Assembly (NCBI RefSeq): GCF_021088345.1
Contig: NZ_CP088156.1
Coordinates: 5,642,001-5,706,000 of the forward strand
DNA: 64,000 bases
Reading direction: 5' to 3'
DNA from: Bradyrhizobium ontarionense
GTDB taxonomy: Bacteria; Pseudomonadota; Alphaproteobacteria; Rhizobiales; Xanthobacteraceae
The first letter of the stretch is position 1. Each line of letters opens with the position of its first letter. The position numbers were made by a program, and so were the translations under genes. This document shows, one piece after another, positions 44,483-53,646 of the stretch. The notes below the pieces were generated by a model. The model was not told where the DNA came from. It was given only the letters and a program-made list of their open reading frames with translations, and did no database searches.

Positions 44483-47068
44483 ATGCGAATCTGCAAGCGC
44501 GTGGCAATCGCAGTTTGGACCTCGCTGATCGCGAGCGGGTTGCTGCAGCCGTGCCTGGCTAAGACCGATCTCACCGCCGAGAGCGGGCGGATCATTGCGC
44601 TGAGTAGTGCCGGAAAATACCGCGAGGCGCTGCCGCTGGCGCAGGCCATGGTGGCGAGCCTCGAAGCGACCTCCAACAAGCGCGAGCTTGCGGCGGCGCT
44701 CACCAATCTCGGTCAGGTCCAGGCCTCGCTCGGCCGCGATGCCGAGGCCGAGCCGATCTCCAAGCGCGCCCTGGCGCTTTATGAAGCGGCGCTCGGGCTC
44801 GACAGCGTGGAGATCGCGCCGGCCCTCAACAATCTCGCGGCGCTGTATCAGCGCCAGCAGCGTTACGCCGAGGCCGAGCCGCTGTTCAAGCGCGCGCTGT
44901 CGATCCGCGAGAAGGCGTTCGGAGCCGGTCATCCCGATGTTGGACAGGCGCTGAACAATCTCGCCACGCTCTACGAGCGTCAGGATCGCCATGGCGACGC
45001 CGAGCCCTTGTTCAAGCGCGCGCTCGCGATCTACCGCAAGGCCGTCGGCAACGAGAGCGCGCCGGCCGCGACCCTGCTCAACAATCTCGGCCAGCTCACC
45101 AAGAGCGACGGCCGGCTCGCGGAGGCGGAGCCGCTGATCCGGCAGTCCCTTGCCATTCGCGAGACGCTGCTCGGCGCCGACCACCCGGACGTCGCGCGCT
45201 CGCTCAACAACCTCGCCGACCTCAAGCAGCGTCAGCAGCGCTATGACGACGCGGCGCCGCTGTTCGTCCGCGCGCTCTCGATCCGCGAGCATGCGCTGGG
45301 GCCCGATCATCCCGACACCGTCGCTGCGTTGAACAACCTCGCCGGGCTGTATCAGGCTGCCGGGCGCAACTCGGATGCGCTGCCGCTGGTCGATCGCACC
45401 GTCCAGCGCGGGCAGGCGCAGCCGAAGGTGGCGCTGCCGGTGCTGTTTGCGGCGGGACGTGACGGCAGCCTGCCGGCGGGGAAGGCGTTCGACGGCGCGA
45501 TCGACGTGCTTCAGCGCAGCGCGCAGTCGCAGGCCGCGTCCGCCGTCGACAAGCTTGCCGTCCGGCTCGCCGCCGGCAATGACCGGCTCGCCGAGCTCGT
45601 GCGCAGGGATCAGGATCTCGCTGCCGAAAGCGAGACGCTCGACAAGGCCATCATCGCCGCGGTGACGCGTCCTGCCCGGCAGCGCGATCTCGCCGCCGAG
45701 AAGCGCGACAAGGCGCGCGTTGCCGCGGTTGCAGCCGAGCGCGTCGGATTGCGAGCGGCGCTTGCGCGCGAGTTTCCGGACTTTGCCGCGCTGTCGAATC
45801 CGTTGCCGCTCAATTTGTCCGAGATCCAGCCGCTGCTGGCCGACGGCGAGGCGCTGGTCGCGTTTGCGGTGCTCGACCACAGCTGCTTCGTCCTGGCGAT
45901 CACGCGCGATGGCTTCGATTGGCAACAGATTCCGCGCGGCGCCGCTGCGCTCGCGCGCGATGTCGTGCGGTTTCGCCGTGGTCTCGCGCCCGGTGCTGTG
46001 ACGGAGGGCGCCGCCAGGTCCGACCTGTTCGATCTCGCAGTCGCCAGCGAGCTGTACACCACGTTGCTGGCGCCGGTCGAAGCGCTGACGAAGGACAAGC
46101 GCAGTCTGCTGATCGTGCCGGCAGCCGCGCTGACCGCACTGCCGTTCCATCTGCTGGTGACGGAGCCGCCGGCGCAAGCGGTTCCCGATGCCGTGACCGG
46201 TTACCGGGATGCGGCCTGGCTGTTGCGCCGCCAGGCGGTCTCGGTGCTGCCGTCGCTCGGCAGCCTCAAGGCGTTGCGCGGCACGGCGCGGGGTGACCGT
46301 GGCGGCAAGGCCATGGTTGGCTTCGGCGATCCCGTCTTCGATCCCACTCGTACCGGCGCGCCCCCCACGGGCGCCGCCAAGCAGGCCGCGCGCAACATCG
46401 CGACGCTCGCCTACACCGACTTCTGGCGCGGCGCCGGCGTCGATCGCGCCCAGCTCGCGCGCGCTCTGCCGCAACTGCCCGATACGGCGGATGAGCTCAA
46501 TGCGATCGCAGGCGATCTGGGCGTCGCCCCGTCGGATGTTCATCTCGGCATTGATGCCAGCGAAACGACCGTCAAGCGCGCGCCGTTGACGGATTACAGG
46601 ATCGTCTACTTCGCGACGCACGGCCTGGTGGCCGGCGACGTCAAAGGCATCGCCGAGCCGTCGTTGGCACTCAGCCTTCCGGCCGTGCCGTCGGCGCTCG
46701 ACGACGGACTCCTGACGGCCAGCGAAGTTGCGCAGTTGAAGCTCAACGCCGATTTCGTCGTGCTGTCGGCCTGCAACACGATCGCAGGAGACAGGCCTGG
46801 GGCGGAAGCGCTGTCGGGTCTTGCTCGGGCGTTCTTCTATGCCGGTGCGCGGGCACTGCTGGTGACGCACTGGGCCGTCGATTCGGCGGCTGCGACACGG
46901 CTGATGACCGATACGTTCCACCGGCTCAAGGACAGTCCGACGATTGGTCGCAGCGAGGCGCTGCGGCGCGCCATGCTGGCCGTCCTCGATGATCGATCTT
47001 CGCCGGCCAGCGCGTATCCTTCGGTTTGGGCGGCATTCCTGCTTCTCGGCGAAACCGAAGTGCGCTGA
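44483..47068 (+). CDS. TPR-CHAT caspase-like protein, exported
   Basis: An 861-residue protein with signal peptide MRICKRVAIAVWTSLIASGL. About seven TPR repeats (residues 40-300) show the consensus ALNNLAALYQRQQRYAEAEPLFKRALSIREKAFG. A linker leads to a C-terminal CHAT domain (about 520-860) with the catalytic His in VYFATHGL and Cys in VVLSACNT, the dyad of caspase-like peptidases; SVWAAFLLLGE closes it. CHAT proteins can be proteases in defence or stress systems, but the export signal makes a periplasmic role likely and no partner genes are adjacent. Confidence 0.88.
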   Translation: MRICKRVAIAVWTSLIASGLLQPCLAKTDLTAESGRIIALSSAGKYREALPLAQAMVASLEATSNKRELAAALTNLGQVQASLGRDAEAEPISKRALALYEAALGLDSVEIAPALNNLAALYQRQQRYAEAEPLFKRALSIREKAFGAGHPDVGQALNNLATLYERQDRHGDAEPLFKRALAIYRKAVGNESAPAATLLNNLGQLTKSDGRLAEAEPLIRQSLAIRETLLGADHPDVARSLNNLADLKQRQQRYDDAAPLFVRALSIREHALGPDHPDTVAALNNLAGLYQAAGRNSDALPLVDRTVQRGQAQPKVALPVLFAAGRDGSLPAGKAFDGAIDVLQRSAQSQAASAVDKLAVRLAAGNDRLAELVRRDQDLAAESETLDKAIIAAVTRPARQRDLAAEKRDKARVAAVAAERVGLRAALAREFPDFAALSNPLPLNLSEIQPLLADGEALVAFAVLDHSCFVLAITRDGFDWQQIPRGAAALARDVVRFRRGLAPGAVTEGAARSDLFDLAVASELYTTLLAPVEALTKDKRSLLIVPAAALTALPFHLLVTEPPAQAVPDAVTGYRDAAWLLRRQAVSVLPSLGSLKALRGTARGDRGGKAMVGFGDPVFDPTRTGAPPTGAAKQAARNIATLAYTDFWRGAGVDRAQLARALPQLPDTADELNAIAGDLGVAPSDVHLGIDASETTVKRAPLTDYRIVYFATHGLVAGDVKGIAEPSLALSLPAVPSALDDGLLTASEVAQLKLNADFVVLSACNTIAGDRPGAEALSGLARAFFYAGARALLVTHWAVDSAAATRLMTDTFHRLKDSPTIGRSEALRRAMLAVLDDRSSPASAYPSVWAAFLLLGETEVR

Positions 47069-47325
47069 TATATCTGTTGCGCTGCAGCATGCTTCGGGCC
47101 TGGTGCCGTTTGCTGCTCTGATGAGCAATTGCCTGCCAAAAATGAGCTACGCGCATCAGCTGCCGGCAATAACCAATTCGACCGGATCGTCTTGGCAAGA
47201 CCAGCGTTGATCAGTATTAGGTCGACGACCGCGCTTTGGTAAGGCGATGTAAACGGTAACGGTCACCGCGCGACGCGCCACGAATTTTCGCGCGCAACAG
47301 ATGCGGGTTCTCAGGAGGGACTTTC

Positions 47326-48939
47326 GTGCAAGAGACGGGTCTACGCAACGGTGCCTTCGGTGCCGACAAGTTCGGCTTAAAGAATCTCAAGCAGGTGCAT
47401 TGGAATCTCGGCGCTCCCCAGCTCTATCAATATTCGCTGGCGGCGGGCGAGGCGGTGCTGTCTTCCGATGGTGCGTTGTGCGCGGATACCGGCGAGTTCA
47501 CCGGTCGTAGCCCGAAGGACAAGTTCACGGTTCGCGATGCCTCCACCGAGAAGATGTGGTGGGCGGGCAACCAGGCGATCACGCCCGAGCAGTTCGAGGC
47601 GCTGTATCAGGACTTCGTCAAGCATGCCGAAAGCAGGACCCTGTTCGCGCAGGATCTCTATGGCGGCGCCGATCCGACCTTCCGCATCAAGACGCGCGTC
47701 TTCACCGAGCTCGCCTGGCACTCGCTGTTCATCCGCACCTTGCTGATCCGCCCCGAGACCATCGAGCTCGATACCTTCGTGCCGGAGCTCACCATCATCG
47801 ACATGCCGAGCTTCCGCGCCGATCCGAAACGTCACGGCGTGCGCTCGCAGAACGTCGTCGCGATCGATTTCGCCCGCAAGATCGTCCTGATCGGCGGGTC
47901 TTATTATGCCGGTGAGATGAAGAAGAGCGTGTTCACCACGCTCAACTACTATCTGCCCGGACGCGGCGTGATGCCGATGCACTGCTCGGCCAATGTCGGT
48001 CCGAAGGGCGACACCGCGATCTTCTTCGGCCTGTCCGGCACCGGCAAGACGACGCTGTCGGCCGATCCGAACCGCACGTTGATTGGCGACGACGAGCATG
48101 GCTGGGGTCCGTCCGGCGTGTTCAACTTCGAGGGCGGCTGCTACGCCAAGTGCATCAAGCTGTCGCAGGAAGCCGAGCCGCAGATCTATGCGGCGTCGAG
48201 CCGGTTCGGCGCGGTGCTGGAGAACGTGGTCCTCGACGAGGATACGCGCGTTCCCGATTTCGACGACGGCTCCAAGACCGAGAACACTCGCTCGGCCTAT
48301 CCGCTCGACTACATTCCGAACGCCTCGCGCACCGGCCGCGCGCCGCATCCGAAGAACGTCGTGATGCTCGCTGCCGACGCCTTCGGCGTGCTGCCTCCGA
48401 TCGCCAAGCTGTCGCCGGCGCAGGCGATGTACCACTTCCTGTCGGGCTACACGGCGAAGGTCGCCGGCACCGAGCGCGGCCTCGGCAACGAGCCGCAGCC
48501 GGAGTTCTCGACCTGCTTCGGCTCGCCGTTCCTGCCGCTCGACCCCTCGGTCTACGGCAACATGCTGCGGCAGCTGATCGCCGATCACAATGTCGACTGC
48601 TGGCTGGTCAACACCGGTTGGACCGGCGGCAAGTATGGCACGGGCACGCGGATGCCGATCAAGGTGACGCGCGCGCTGCTGACGGCGGCGCTCGACGGCT
48701 CCTTGCGCAACGTCGAGTTCCGCACCGACAAATATTTCGGCTTCGCGGTGCCATCAGCGCTGCCGGGCGTGCCGAGCGAGATCCTCGATCCGGTCAACAC
48801 CTGGAAGGACAAGGCCGAGTTCGACAAGACCGCGCGCGCGCTGGTCGGCATGTTCCAGAAGAACTTTGCCAAGTTCGAAGCCCAGGTCGACGCCGACGTC
48901 CGCGCCGCCGCGCCGGATCTGAAGCTGGCGGCGGAGTAG
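47326..48939 (+). CDS. pckA: Phosphoenolpyruvate carboxykinase (ATP)
   Basis: A 537-residue enzyme converting oxaloacetate and ATP to phosphoenolpyruvate, the first gluconeogenic step during growth on dicarboxylates. The start is GTG at 47326 with AGGAGG seven bases upstream. The P-loop [11 protein letters not shown], metal sites in MHCSANVG and DDEHGWG, and the closing [15 protein letters not shown] motif are present. Rhizobial pckA often sits near chvI and is regulated by carbon source. Confidence 0.97.
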   Translation: MQETGLRNGAFGADKFGLKNLKQVHWNLGAPQLYQYSLAAGEAVLSSDGALCADTGEFTGRSPKDKFTVRDASTEKMWWAGNQAITPEQFEALYQDFVKHAESRTLFAQDLYGGADPTFRIKTRVFTELAWHSLFIRTLLIRPETIELDTFVPELTIIDMPSFRADPKRHGVRSQNVVAIDFARKIVLIGGSYYAGEMKKSVFTTLNYYLPGRGVMPMHCSANVGPKGDTAIFFGLSGTGKTTLSADPNRTLIGDDEHGWGPSGVFNFEGGCYAKCIKLSQEAEPQIYAASSRFGAVLENVVLDEDTRVPDFDDGSKTENTRSAYPLDYIPNASRTGRAPHPKNVVMLAADAFGVLPPIAKLSPAQAMYHFLSGYTAKVAGTERGLGNEPQPEFSTCFGSPFLPLDPSVYGNMLRQLIADHNVDCWLVNTGWTGGKYGTGTRMPIKVTRALLTAALDGSLRNVEFRTDKYFGFAVPSALPGVPSEILDPVNTWKDKAEFDKTARALVGMFQKNFAKFEAQVDADVRAAAPDLKLAAE

Positions 48940-48991
48940 CTGTCTCCAAACCTCTCCCCGTGATGGGCGAGGTTAAGCTGCATCCACAGCT

Positions 48992-49112
48992 GTCGTCCCG
49001 GCGAACGCCGGGACCCATAACCACAGGACAGCGTAGTGAGGCGTGCGGGCAGCTTCAGCCTCCGCCAAATCTAGGACGGTGTTTATGGGTCCCGGCTCAA
49101 GGCCGGGACGAC
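48992..49112. repeat. REP pair with inverted arms (no gene inside)
   Basis: The left arm GTCGTCCCGGCGAACGCCGG (then GACCCATAA) and right arm TTTATGGGTCCCGGC...GCCGGGACGAC are inverted relative to each other and enclose about 62 bases. Each arm is itself a hairpin. Its arms match the arms that flank the GIY-YIG gene at 53124-53520. It lies between the convergent pckA and thioesterase genes. Confidence 0.75.
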
Positions 49113-49140
49113 ACCGATAGTGTGGCGCCGACCATCCGTC

Positions 49141-49962
49141 TCACGCCTTGAAATACGCGATCTGCGTCGTCGTCGCGAGCAGCCGGCCCGACGGCGACCA
49201 CAGCTCGCCGTGCTGGTCCTGATAGCTGCGGTTGAACACCTTGGCATCCGCGGTCGCGAGCACATGCGTGATGTTCTCGGCGGCCAACTCATCGCGGCTG
49301 ACGTGGAAATAGGTCGTCAGCGACACTGTGCCGAACGGCACCAGCTCGCCGCGGGCATGGAAGACGCGGCCGAAGAACGCATCCGACATCGCCAGCAGCG
49401 ACAGGCCATCGAGCTTGCGCGGCCTGCGGTCGGAGATCCAGAGACGGGAATAGCTGCTGTGCGGCTCGCCCGACGGTGAGGCGCCGGAGGCCGGGCGTCC
49501 TTCGATGAAGCGGAAGTCGTATTGCTTCGTCCACGACATGTTCGTATTGGGATGACGCTTGACCTGATCGAACGGCGGCGCCTCGGGCTTGACGGCCGGC
49601 TGGTGCGACCATGACGGCCGCCGCTCGGCGAACACGGCGGTGGCGAGCGTCGCAGCGTCCGCATTGCCCTGGCTCAGCTCGACGCACCAGTGCTGCGAGG
49701 AGCGGTTGGCCTTCACCAGCCGCACGTCGAGATCGAACGGCCCCTCCGCGATCGGCGCGCAATAGTTCACCGTGAGCGCCAGCGGATCGCCCTGGATTTG
49801 CGGATGCTCGATCAGCGCGCGCAACACGGTCGCCGCGGTCGCACCGCCGAACGGGCCGACGAAGGCCCAGTAGTCCGGGCTGGTCCGGCCCTGCCAGCGG
49901 CTGTCGCCGGCGGTGACGCGGGTGGCGTCGTCGAACAGGTGAGCTGAGCTTTCAGGAAGCAT
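49141..49962 (-). CDS. TesB-like acyl-CoA thioesterase
   Basis: A 273-residue double-hotdog protein. The start is ATG at 49960-49962; ten residues upstream are dispensable. The N-terminal hotdog contains YWAFVGPFGGATAATVLRALIEHPQIQGDPLALTVNYCAPI, a pattern of the TesB/thioesterase family; the C-terminal hotdog starts LLAMSDAFFGRVFHARGELVPFGTVSLTTYFH. It hydrolyses acyl-CoA thioesters, with chain preference unknown. The upstream hypothetical gene overlaps its start by 11 bases, suggesting co-translation. Confidence 0.83.
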   Translation of the reverse strand: MLPESSAHLFDDATRVTAGDSRWQGRTSPDYWAFVGPFGGATAATVLRALIEHPQIQGDPLALTVNYCAPIAEGPFDLDVRLVKANRSSQHWCVELSQGNADAATLATAVFAERRPSWSHQPAVKPEAPPFDQVKRHPNTNMSWTKQYDFRFIEGRPASGASPSGEPHSSYSRLWISDRRPRKLDGLSLLAMSDAFFGRVFHARGELVPFGTVSLTTYFHVSRDELAAENITHVLATADAKVFNRSYQDQHGELWSPSGRLLATTTQIAYFKA

Positions 49963-50311
49963 GATCCGTCCGCACCTCGACTTGCGTGCCATCCCACCGC
50001 CGAAATTCGATCGTTTCGGTCAGCTCACCGTATTGTCGATAGCCGGCAAGATCACCGGCTGGATCAGCCGAGATCCACGCGTCGGTGATCTTGCCGCCGA
50101 TACGCTGTACGGTGATGACGCTGACGCTCGTGATGAGGTCAGTCACCAGGCGCTCGGTCGCTTCAGTCTCGCTCAACCCGGACAGGTCAGCCAGGGTGCT
50201 GCCGTGGGTATGCCAGGGACAGCCGTCGAACCCCATCGTCAAATCGCCGTCAGGACAGATGACCAGAAACTTAAGCAGGCCGTCGGGGCTGACATATTCG
50301 CGGGGCTGCAT
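49952..50311 (-). CDS. Hypothetical protein overlapping the thioesterase gene
   Basis: A 119-residue soluble protein (MQPREYVSPDGLLKFLVICPDGDLTMGF...) with predicted beta-alpha character and no signal peptide. I do not recognise a domain; the plan loosely resembles small immunity-type proteins. Its stop lies 11 bases inside the thioesterase start, so it heads a two-gene unit. A REP pair lies downstream of glgP and immediately upstream of this gene. Confidence 0.6.
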   Translation of the reverse strand: MQPREYVSPDGLLKFLVICPDGDLTMGFDGCPWHTHGSTLADLSGLSETEATERLVTDLITSVSVITVQRIGGKITDAWISADPAGDLAGYRQYGELTETIEFRRWDGTQVEVRTDHAS

Positions 50312-50338
50312 TGGCGCTGACTACTCTCGACCACTGCC

Positions 50339-50418
50339 GTCATTGCGAGGAGCTCTCGCGACGAAGCAATCCAGTCTTTTCACTTTGCCCTGGATTGCTT
50401 CGCTTCGCTCGCAATGAC
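50339..50418. repeat. Palindromic repeat, GTCATTGCGAG family (copy 1)
   Basis: Left arm GTCATTGCGAGGAGCTCTCG...GAAGCAATCCAG and right arm CTGGATTGCTTCGCTTCGC...GCAATGAC are inverted copies with a short centre. The same family recurs at 62113-62190. It lies between glgP and the hypothetical gene. Confidence 0.75.
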
Positions 50419-50438
50419 GACGGAGCGTTGTCACCTTT

Positions 50439-52949
50439 TCACGCCCGCTGCGCATGCACCGGTGTTGCCGCAATAGGACCGACCGGCACGTTCCAGATGT
50501 CGTCGGCATATTCGCGGATGGTGCGGTCGGAGGAGAACCACGCCATGCGCGCGACGTTGAGGATCGAGGCCCGCGTCCAGGCAGGCACCGTCTGCCAGCG
50601 TGCATCGATGCCGCGCTGGGCCTCGTAGTAGGAATCGAAATCGGCCGAGACCATGTAGTGGTCGAGATGGCGCAGCGCATGCGCGATCGGCTCGAAGCGG
50701 CCCGGCTCGCCCGGCGAGAAGGCGCCTGCGGCGATCGCATCGATGGCGCGCGCGAGCCGCGGCGAGCGGCGAATGAGATCTGTGGCGTCGAGGCCCTGCT
50801 TGCGCCGGAGCATCACGTCCATCGCCTCCATGCCGAAGATCGCGATGTTGTCGGCGCCGACATTGTCGCGGATCTCGATATTGGCGCCGTCCAGCGTGCC
50901 GATGGTGAGGGCGCCGTTCAGCGCCAGCTTCATGTTGCCGGTGCCGGAGGCCTCCATGCCGGCGGTCGAGATCTGCTCGGAGAGGTCGGCCGCGGGAATG
51001 ATCGCTTCCGCCAGGCTGACATTGTAGTCGGCGAGGAACACGACCTTGAGCCGGCCGCCGATCGCGGCATCGTTGTTGACGACCTCGGCGACGTCGTTGA
51101 TCAGCTTGATGATAAGCTTGGCGTAGCGGTAGCTCGCCGCCGCCTTGCCGGCGAAGATTTTCACCCGCGGCACCCAGTCGCGCTGCGGGTCGTCCTTCAT
51201 GTCCTGGTATAGCGCGACGGCCTCGATGATGTTGAGCAGCTGCCGCTTGTACTCGTGGATGCGCTTGATCTGCACGTCGAACAGCGCGGCGGGATCGAGG
51301 CGCACGTTCATGCGCTCGCCGATCAGACGCGCGAGCTGCACCTTGTTGTGATGCTTCACGGCGCGGAACTTCTGATGGAAGGCGCTGTCGCTGACGTAGC
51401 TCTCCAGGCTCGGAAGCAGGGTCGGATCATCGACGATGGCGTCGCCGCAGGCTTCCTGCAACAGGCTGGTCAGCTTCGGATTGGCCAGCATGAGCCAGCG
51501 GCGGAAGGTGATGCCGTTGGTCTTGTTGGTGATGCGGCCGGGATAGAGATGGTTGAGATCGTGGAACACGGTCTCCTTCATCAGGTCTGAATGCATCGCC
51601 GAGACGCCGTTGATGCGATGCGAGCCGACGAAGGCGAGCTGGCCCATGCGCACGCGGCGTCCGCTCCTCTCGTCGATCAGGGACACCGAGGCGCGATAGT
51701 CGATGTCGCCGGGCGCGCGCTCCTCGGCCAGCGCCAGATGCTGCGCGTTGATGCGGTAGATGATCTCGAGATGCCGCGGCAGCAGCCGCTCGAACAGTTC
51801 GACCGGCCAGGTCTCGAGCGCTTCCGGCAGCAGCGTGTGGTTGGTGTAGGACAGGGTCGCGACCGTGACCTTCCAGGCCTCGTCCCAGCGGAAATTATGC
51901 AGATCGACCAGGATGCGCATCAACTCGGCGACCGCGAGCGACGGATGCGTGTCGTTGAGCTGCACCGCGGCCTTCTGCGACAGGCTGCGCAATTGCCCGT
52001 CGGAGCCGAGATGGCGCTTGACGAGGTCCTGCAGCGAGGCCGAGACGAAGAAATATTCCTGGCGCAGCCGCAGTTCGCGTCCCGCCGGGCTCTCGTCGTT
52101 CGGATAGAGGAATTTGCAGATCGCTTCCGCACGCGCTTCTTCGGCCGATGCGCCGAGGTAGTCGCCGGAGTTGAACACGTCGAGCTTCAGCGGATCGGGC
52201 GAGCGCGCCGACCACAGCCGGAGCGCATTGACGTGCTGGCCGCGCCAGCCGACGATCGGCGTGTCGTAGGCGACGGCCTGCACGGTCTCGCCGGGATGCC
52301 AGACGGCACGGGCGCGGCCCTTGTCGTCGATGTGCTCGACGCCGCCGCCGAAATGGACGTGATAGACCACCTCGGGACGCTGGAATTCCCAGGGATTGCC
52401 GAACGACAGCCAGACGTCCGGATATTCGTGCTGCCAGCCGTCGACGATCACCTGCCGGAACAGGCCGAAATCATAGCGGATGCCGTAGCCGATCGCCGGG
52501 ATCTGCAACGTCGACATGCTCTCCATGAAGCAGGCCGCGAGCCGCCCGAGGCCGCCATTGCCGAGTGCGGCGTCCGGCTCGCATTTGCGCAGATCCGTCA
52601 GGCCGACGCCGAGATCGCCGAGCGCGGTCTCGAACACCTTCATCAGCCCCATGTTGTTGAGCGCGTCGGTGAACAGGCGGCCGATCAGGAATTCCAGGCT
52701 GAGATAATAGACGCGCTTGCGTCCGGCGTCGTAGCTCTCTTTGTCTGCGGTCAGCCAGCGATGCACGATGCGGTCGCGCAGGGTCAGCGCCGCGGCATGG
52801 TACCAGTCCTGCGCCGTCGCCTGGCTTGCTTCCTTGCCGATGGCAAGCCGGAGCTTGGCGAGGACGTCGCTCTTGATCTCGGCGACCGCCAATTCGTCGA
52901 CGGGCTGGCCAGAGGTGGCGAAGCTGCGCTGGGGCGGGTGGTCTGTCAC
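50439..52949 (-). CDS. glgP: Glycogen/maltodextrin phosphorylase
   Basis: An 836-residue PLP enzyme that releases glucose-1-phosphate from glycogen. The PLP-lysine motif EASGTGNMKLALNGALTIGTLDGANIEI is intact, and GRLAACFMESMSTLQIPAIGYGIRYDFG is the N-terminal catalytic region. Length is normal. The ATG has only weak upstream purines. It is separate from other glycogen genes in the window; upstream is the GIY-YIG unit. Confidence 0.97.
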   Translation of the reverse strand: MTDHPPQRSFATSGQPVDELAVAEIKSDVLAKLRLAIGKEASQATAQDWYHAAALTLRDRIVHRWLTADKESYDAGRKRVYYLSLEFLIGRLFTDALNNMGLMKVFETALGDLGVGLTDLRKCEPDAALGNGGLGRLAACFMESMSTLQIPAIGYGIRYDFGLFRQVIVDGWQHEYPDVWLSFGNPWEFQRPEVVYHVHFGGGVEHIDDKGRARAVWHPGETVQAVAYDTPIVGWRGQHVNALRLWSARSPDPLKLDVFNSGDYLGASAEEARAEAICKFLYPNDESPAGRELRLRQEYFFVSASLQDLVKRHLGSDGQLRSLSQKAAVQLNDTHPSLAVAELMRILVDLHNFRWDEAWKVTVATLSYTNHTLLPEALETWPVELFERLLPRHLEIIYRINAQHLALAEERAPGDIDYRASVSLIDERSGRRVRMGQLAFVGSHRINGVSAMHSDLMKETVFHDLNHLYPGRITNKTNGITFRRWLMLANPKLTSLLQEACGDAIVDDPTLLPSLESYVSDSAFHQKFRAVKHHNKVQLARLIGERMNVRLDPAALFDVQIKRIHEYKRQLLNIIEAVALYQDMKDDPQRDWVPRVKIFAGKAAASYRYAKLIIKLINDVAEVVNNDAAIGGRLKVVFLADYNVSLAEAIIPAADLSEQISTAGMEASGTGNMKLALNGALTIGTLDGANIEIRDNVGADNIAIFGMEAMDVMLRRKQGLDATDLIRRSPRLARAIDAIAAGAFSPGEPGRFEPIAHALRHLDHYMVSADFDSYYEAQRGIDARWQTVPAWTRASILNVARMAWFSSDRTIREYADDIWNVPVGPIAATPVHAQRA

Positions 52950-53123
52950 CTTGGAAACCTGTGATGCTACGTGGAACCAGAAAAAAGCATACGATGGTTG
53001 GGTGCGGATCGAAACCCGGGGAAGGGCCGGTCCGCACAGCTCGGTGATAGAAAATTATGCAAGGTTCGGGCCGGGTTCCGATGAGGAACGGGGGCGATAA
53101 TGCTGCATGTGCACATGGTCCTC

Positions 53124-53154
53124 CGTCGTCATCCCGGCGGAAGCCGGGATCCAG
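53124..53154. repeat. Left REP arm of the GIY-YIG unit
   Basis: A hairpin arm starts CGTCGTCATCCCGGCGG and ends CCGGGATCCAG, finishing two bases before the GIY-YIG stop codon. It is an inverted copy of the arm at 53491-53520. Confidence 0.75.
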
Positions 53155-53156
53155 AC

Positions 53157-53459
53157 TCACCGGCCGAAGATGAGGCCCGACAGGTCGCTCCAATCGAGAT
53201 TGTCTCTTTGAATGAGCTCGACCTTCCAATCGCGATGCCAGTTCTTCAGCTGCTTCTCGCGGGCGATCGCCTCGAGCGGCCTCGCAAAGCGCTCGACGTG
53301 AACGAGCCGAAAAACCCTGTACTTGCTGACAAACTTAGACCCTCGACCAGCACGATGCTCTTCCAGCCGCCGTCTCAGATCATTCGTCACTCCGATGTAC
53401 AGCGTGCCGTGATGCCCGCTGGCGAGGATGTAGACCGTCCATGCGGCCTCGGTGCTCAT
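53157..53459 (-). CDS. GIY-YIG nuclease-domain protein, REP-bracketed
   Basis: A 100-residue single-domain protein. The start at 53457-53459 (MSTEAAWTVYILASGHHG) is the first Met before the domain; the frame continues upstream only through the REP arm. The GIY-like VYIL, YIG in LYIGVTNDLRRRLEEH with catalytic Tyr and Arg, and the Glu in EAIAREKQLKNW all fit the small COG2827-type GIY-YIG nucleases. No ribosome site is apparent. Inverted REP arms flank it at 53124-53154 and 53491-53520, an arrangement recalling REP-associated transposases of enterobacteria. Confidence 0.85.
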   Translation of the reverse strand: MSTEAAWTVYILASGHHGTLYIGVTNDLRRRLEEHRAGRGSKFVSKYRVFRLVHVERFARPLEAIAREKQLKNWHRDWKVELIQRDNLDWSDLSGLIFGR

Positions 53460-53490
53460 CGGTCGTGCAAACCAAACAGCTGCGGTGGGT

Positions 53491-53520
53491 CTGGGTCCCG
53501 GCTCGGGGGCCGGGACGACG
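53491..53520. repeat. Right REP arm of the GIY-YIG unit
   Basis: An arm starting CTGGGTCCCGGCTCGG and ending CCGGGACGACG lies 31 bases upstream of the GIY-YIG start, inverted relative to the left arm. It also matches the arms at 48992-49112. Confidence 0.75.
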
Positions 53521-53646
53521 ATAAATGAGCACTTCCCTTTTCGGCAAGAACAAATTAAGAACAATTTAGCAAGCGATCGTTATCTGTGGTTCGATTCGAT
53601 CTCTCCGCCAGACGCTCCCGGCATCAGCGCATCACGCGAGGATACC

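Noticed and set aside
44408..47128. A 906-residue open frame on the minus strand
   Set aside because: It lies wholly antisense to the CHAT/TPR gene and is a repetitive, Arg/Gln-rich translation caused by the GC-rich third codon positions. The plus frame has the signal peptide, TPR consensus and catalytic motifs.
49952..49962. Frameshift between the hypothetical and thioesterase genes
   Set aside because: The 11-base overlap has proper start and stop codons, and both proteins look complete; it is better read as coupled genes.
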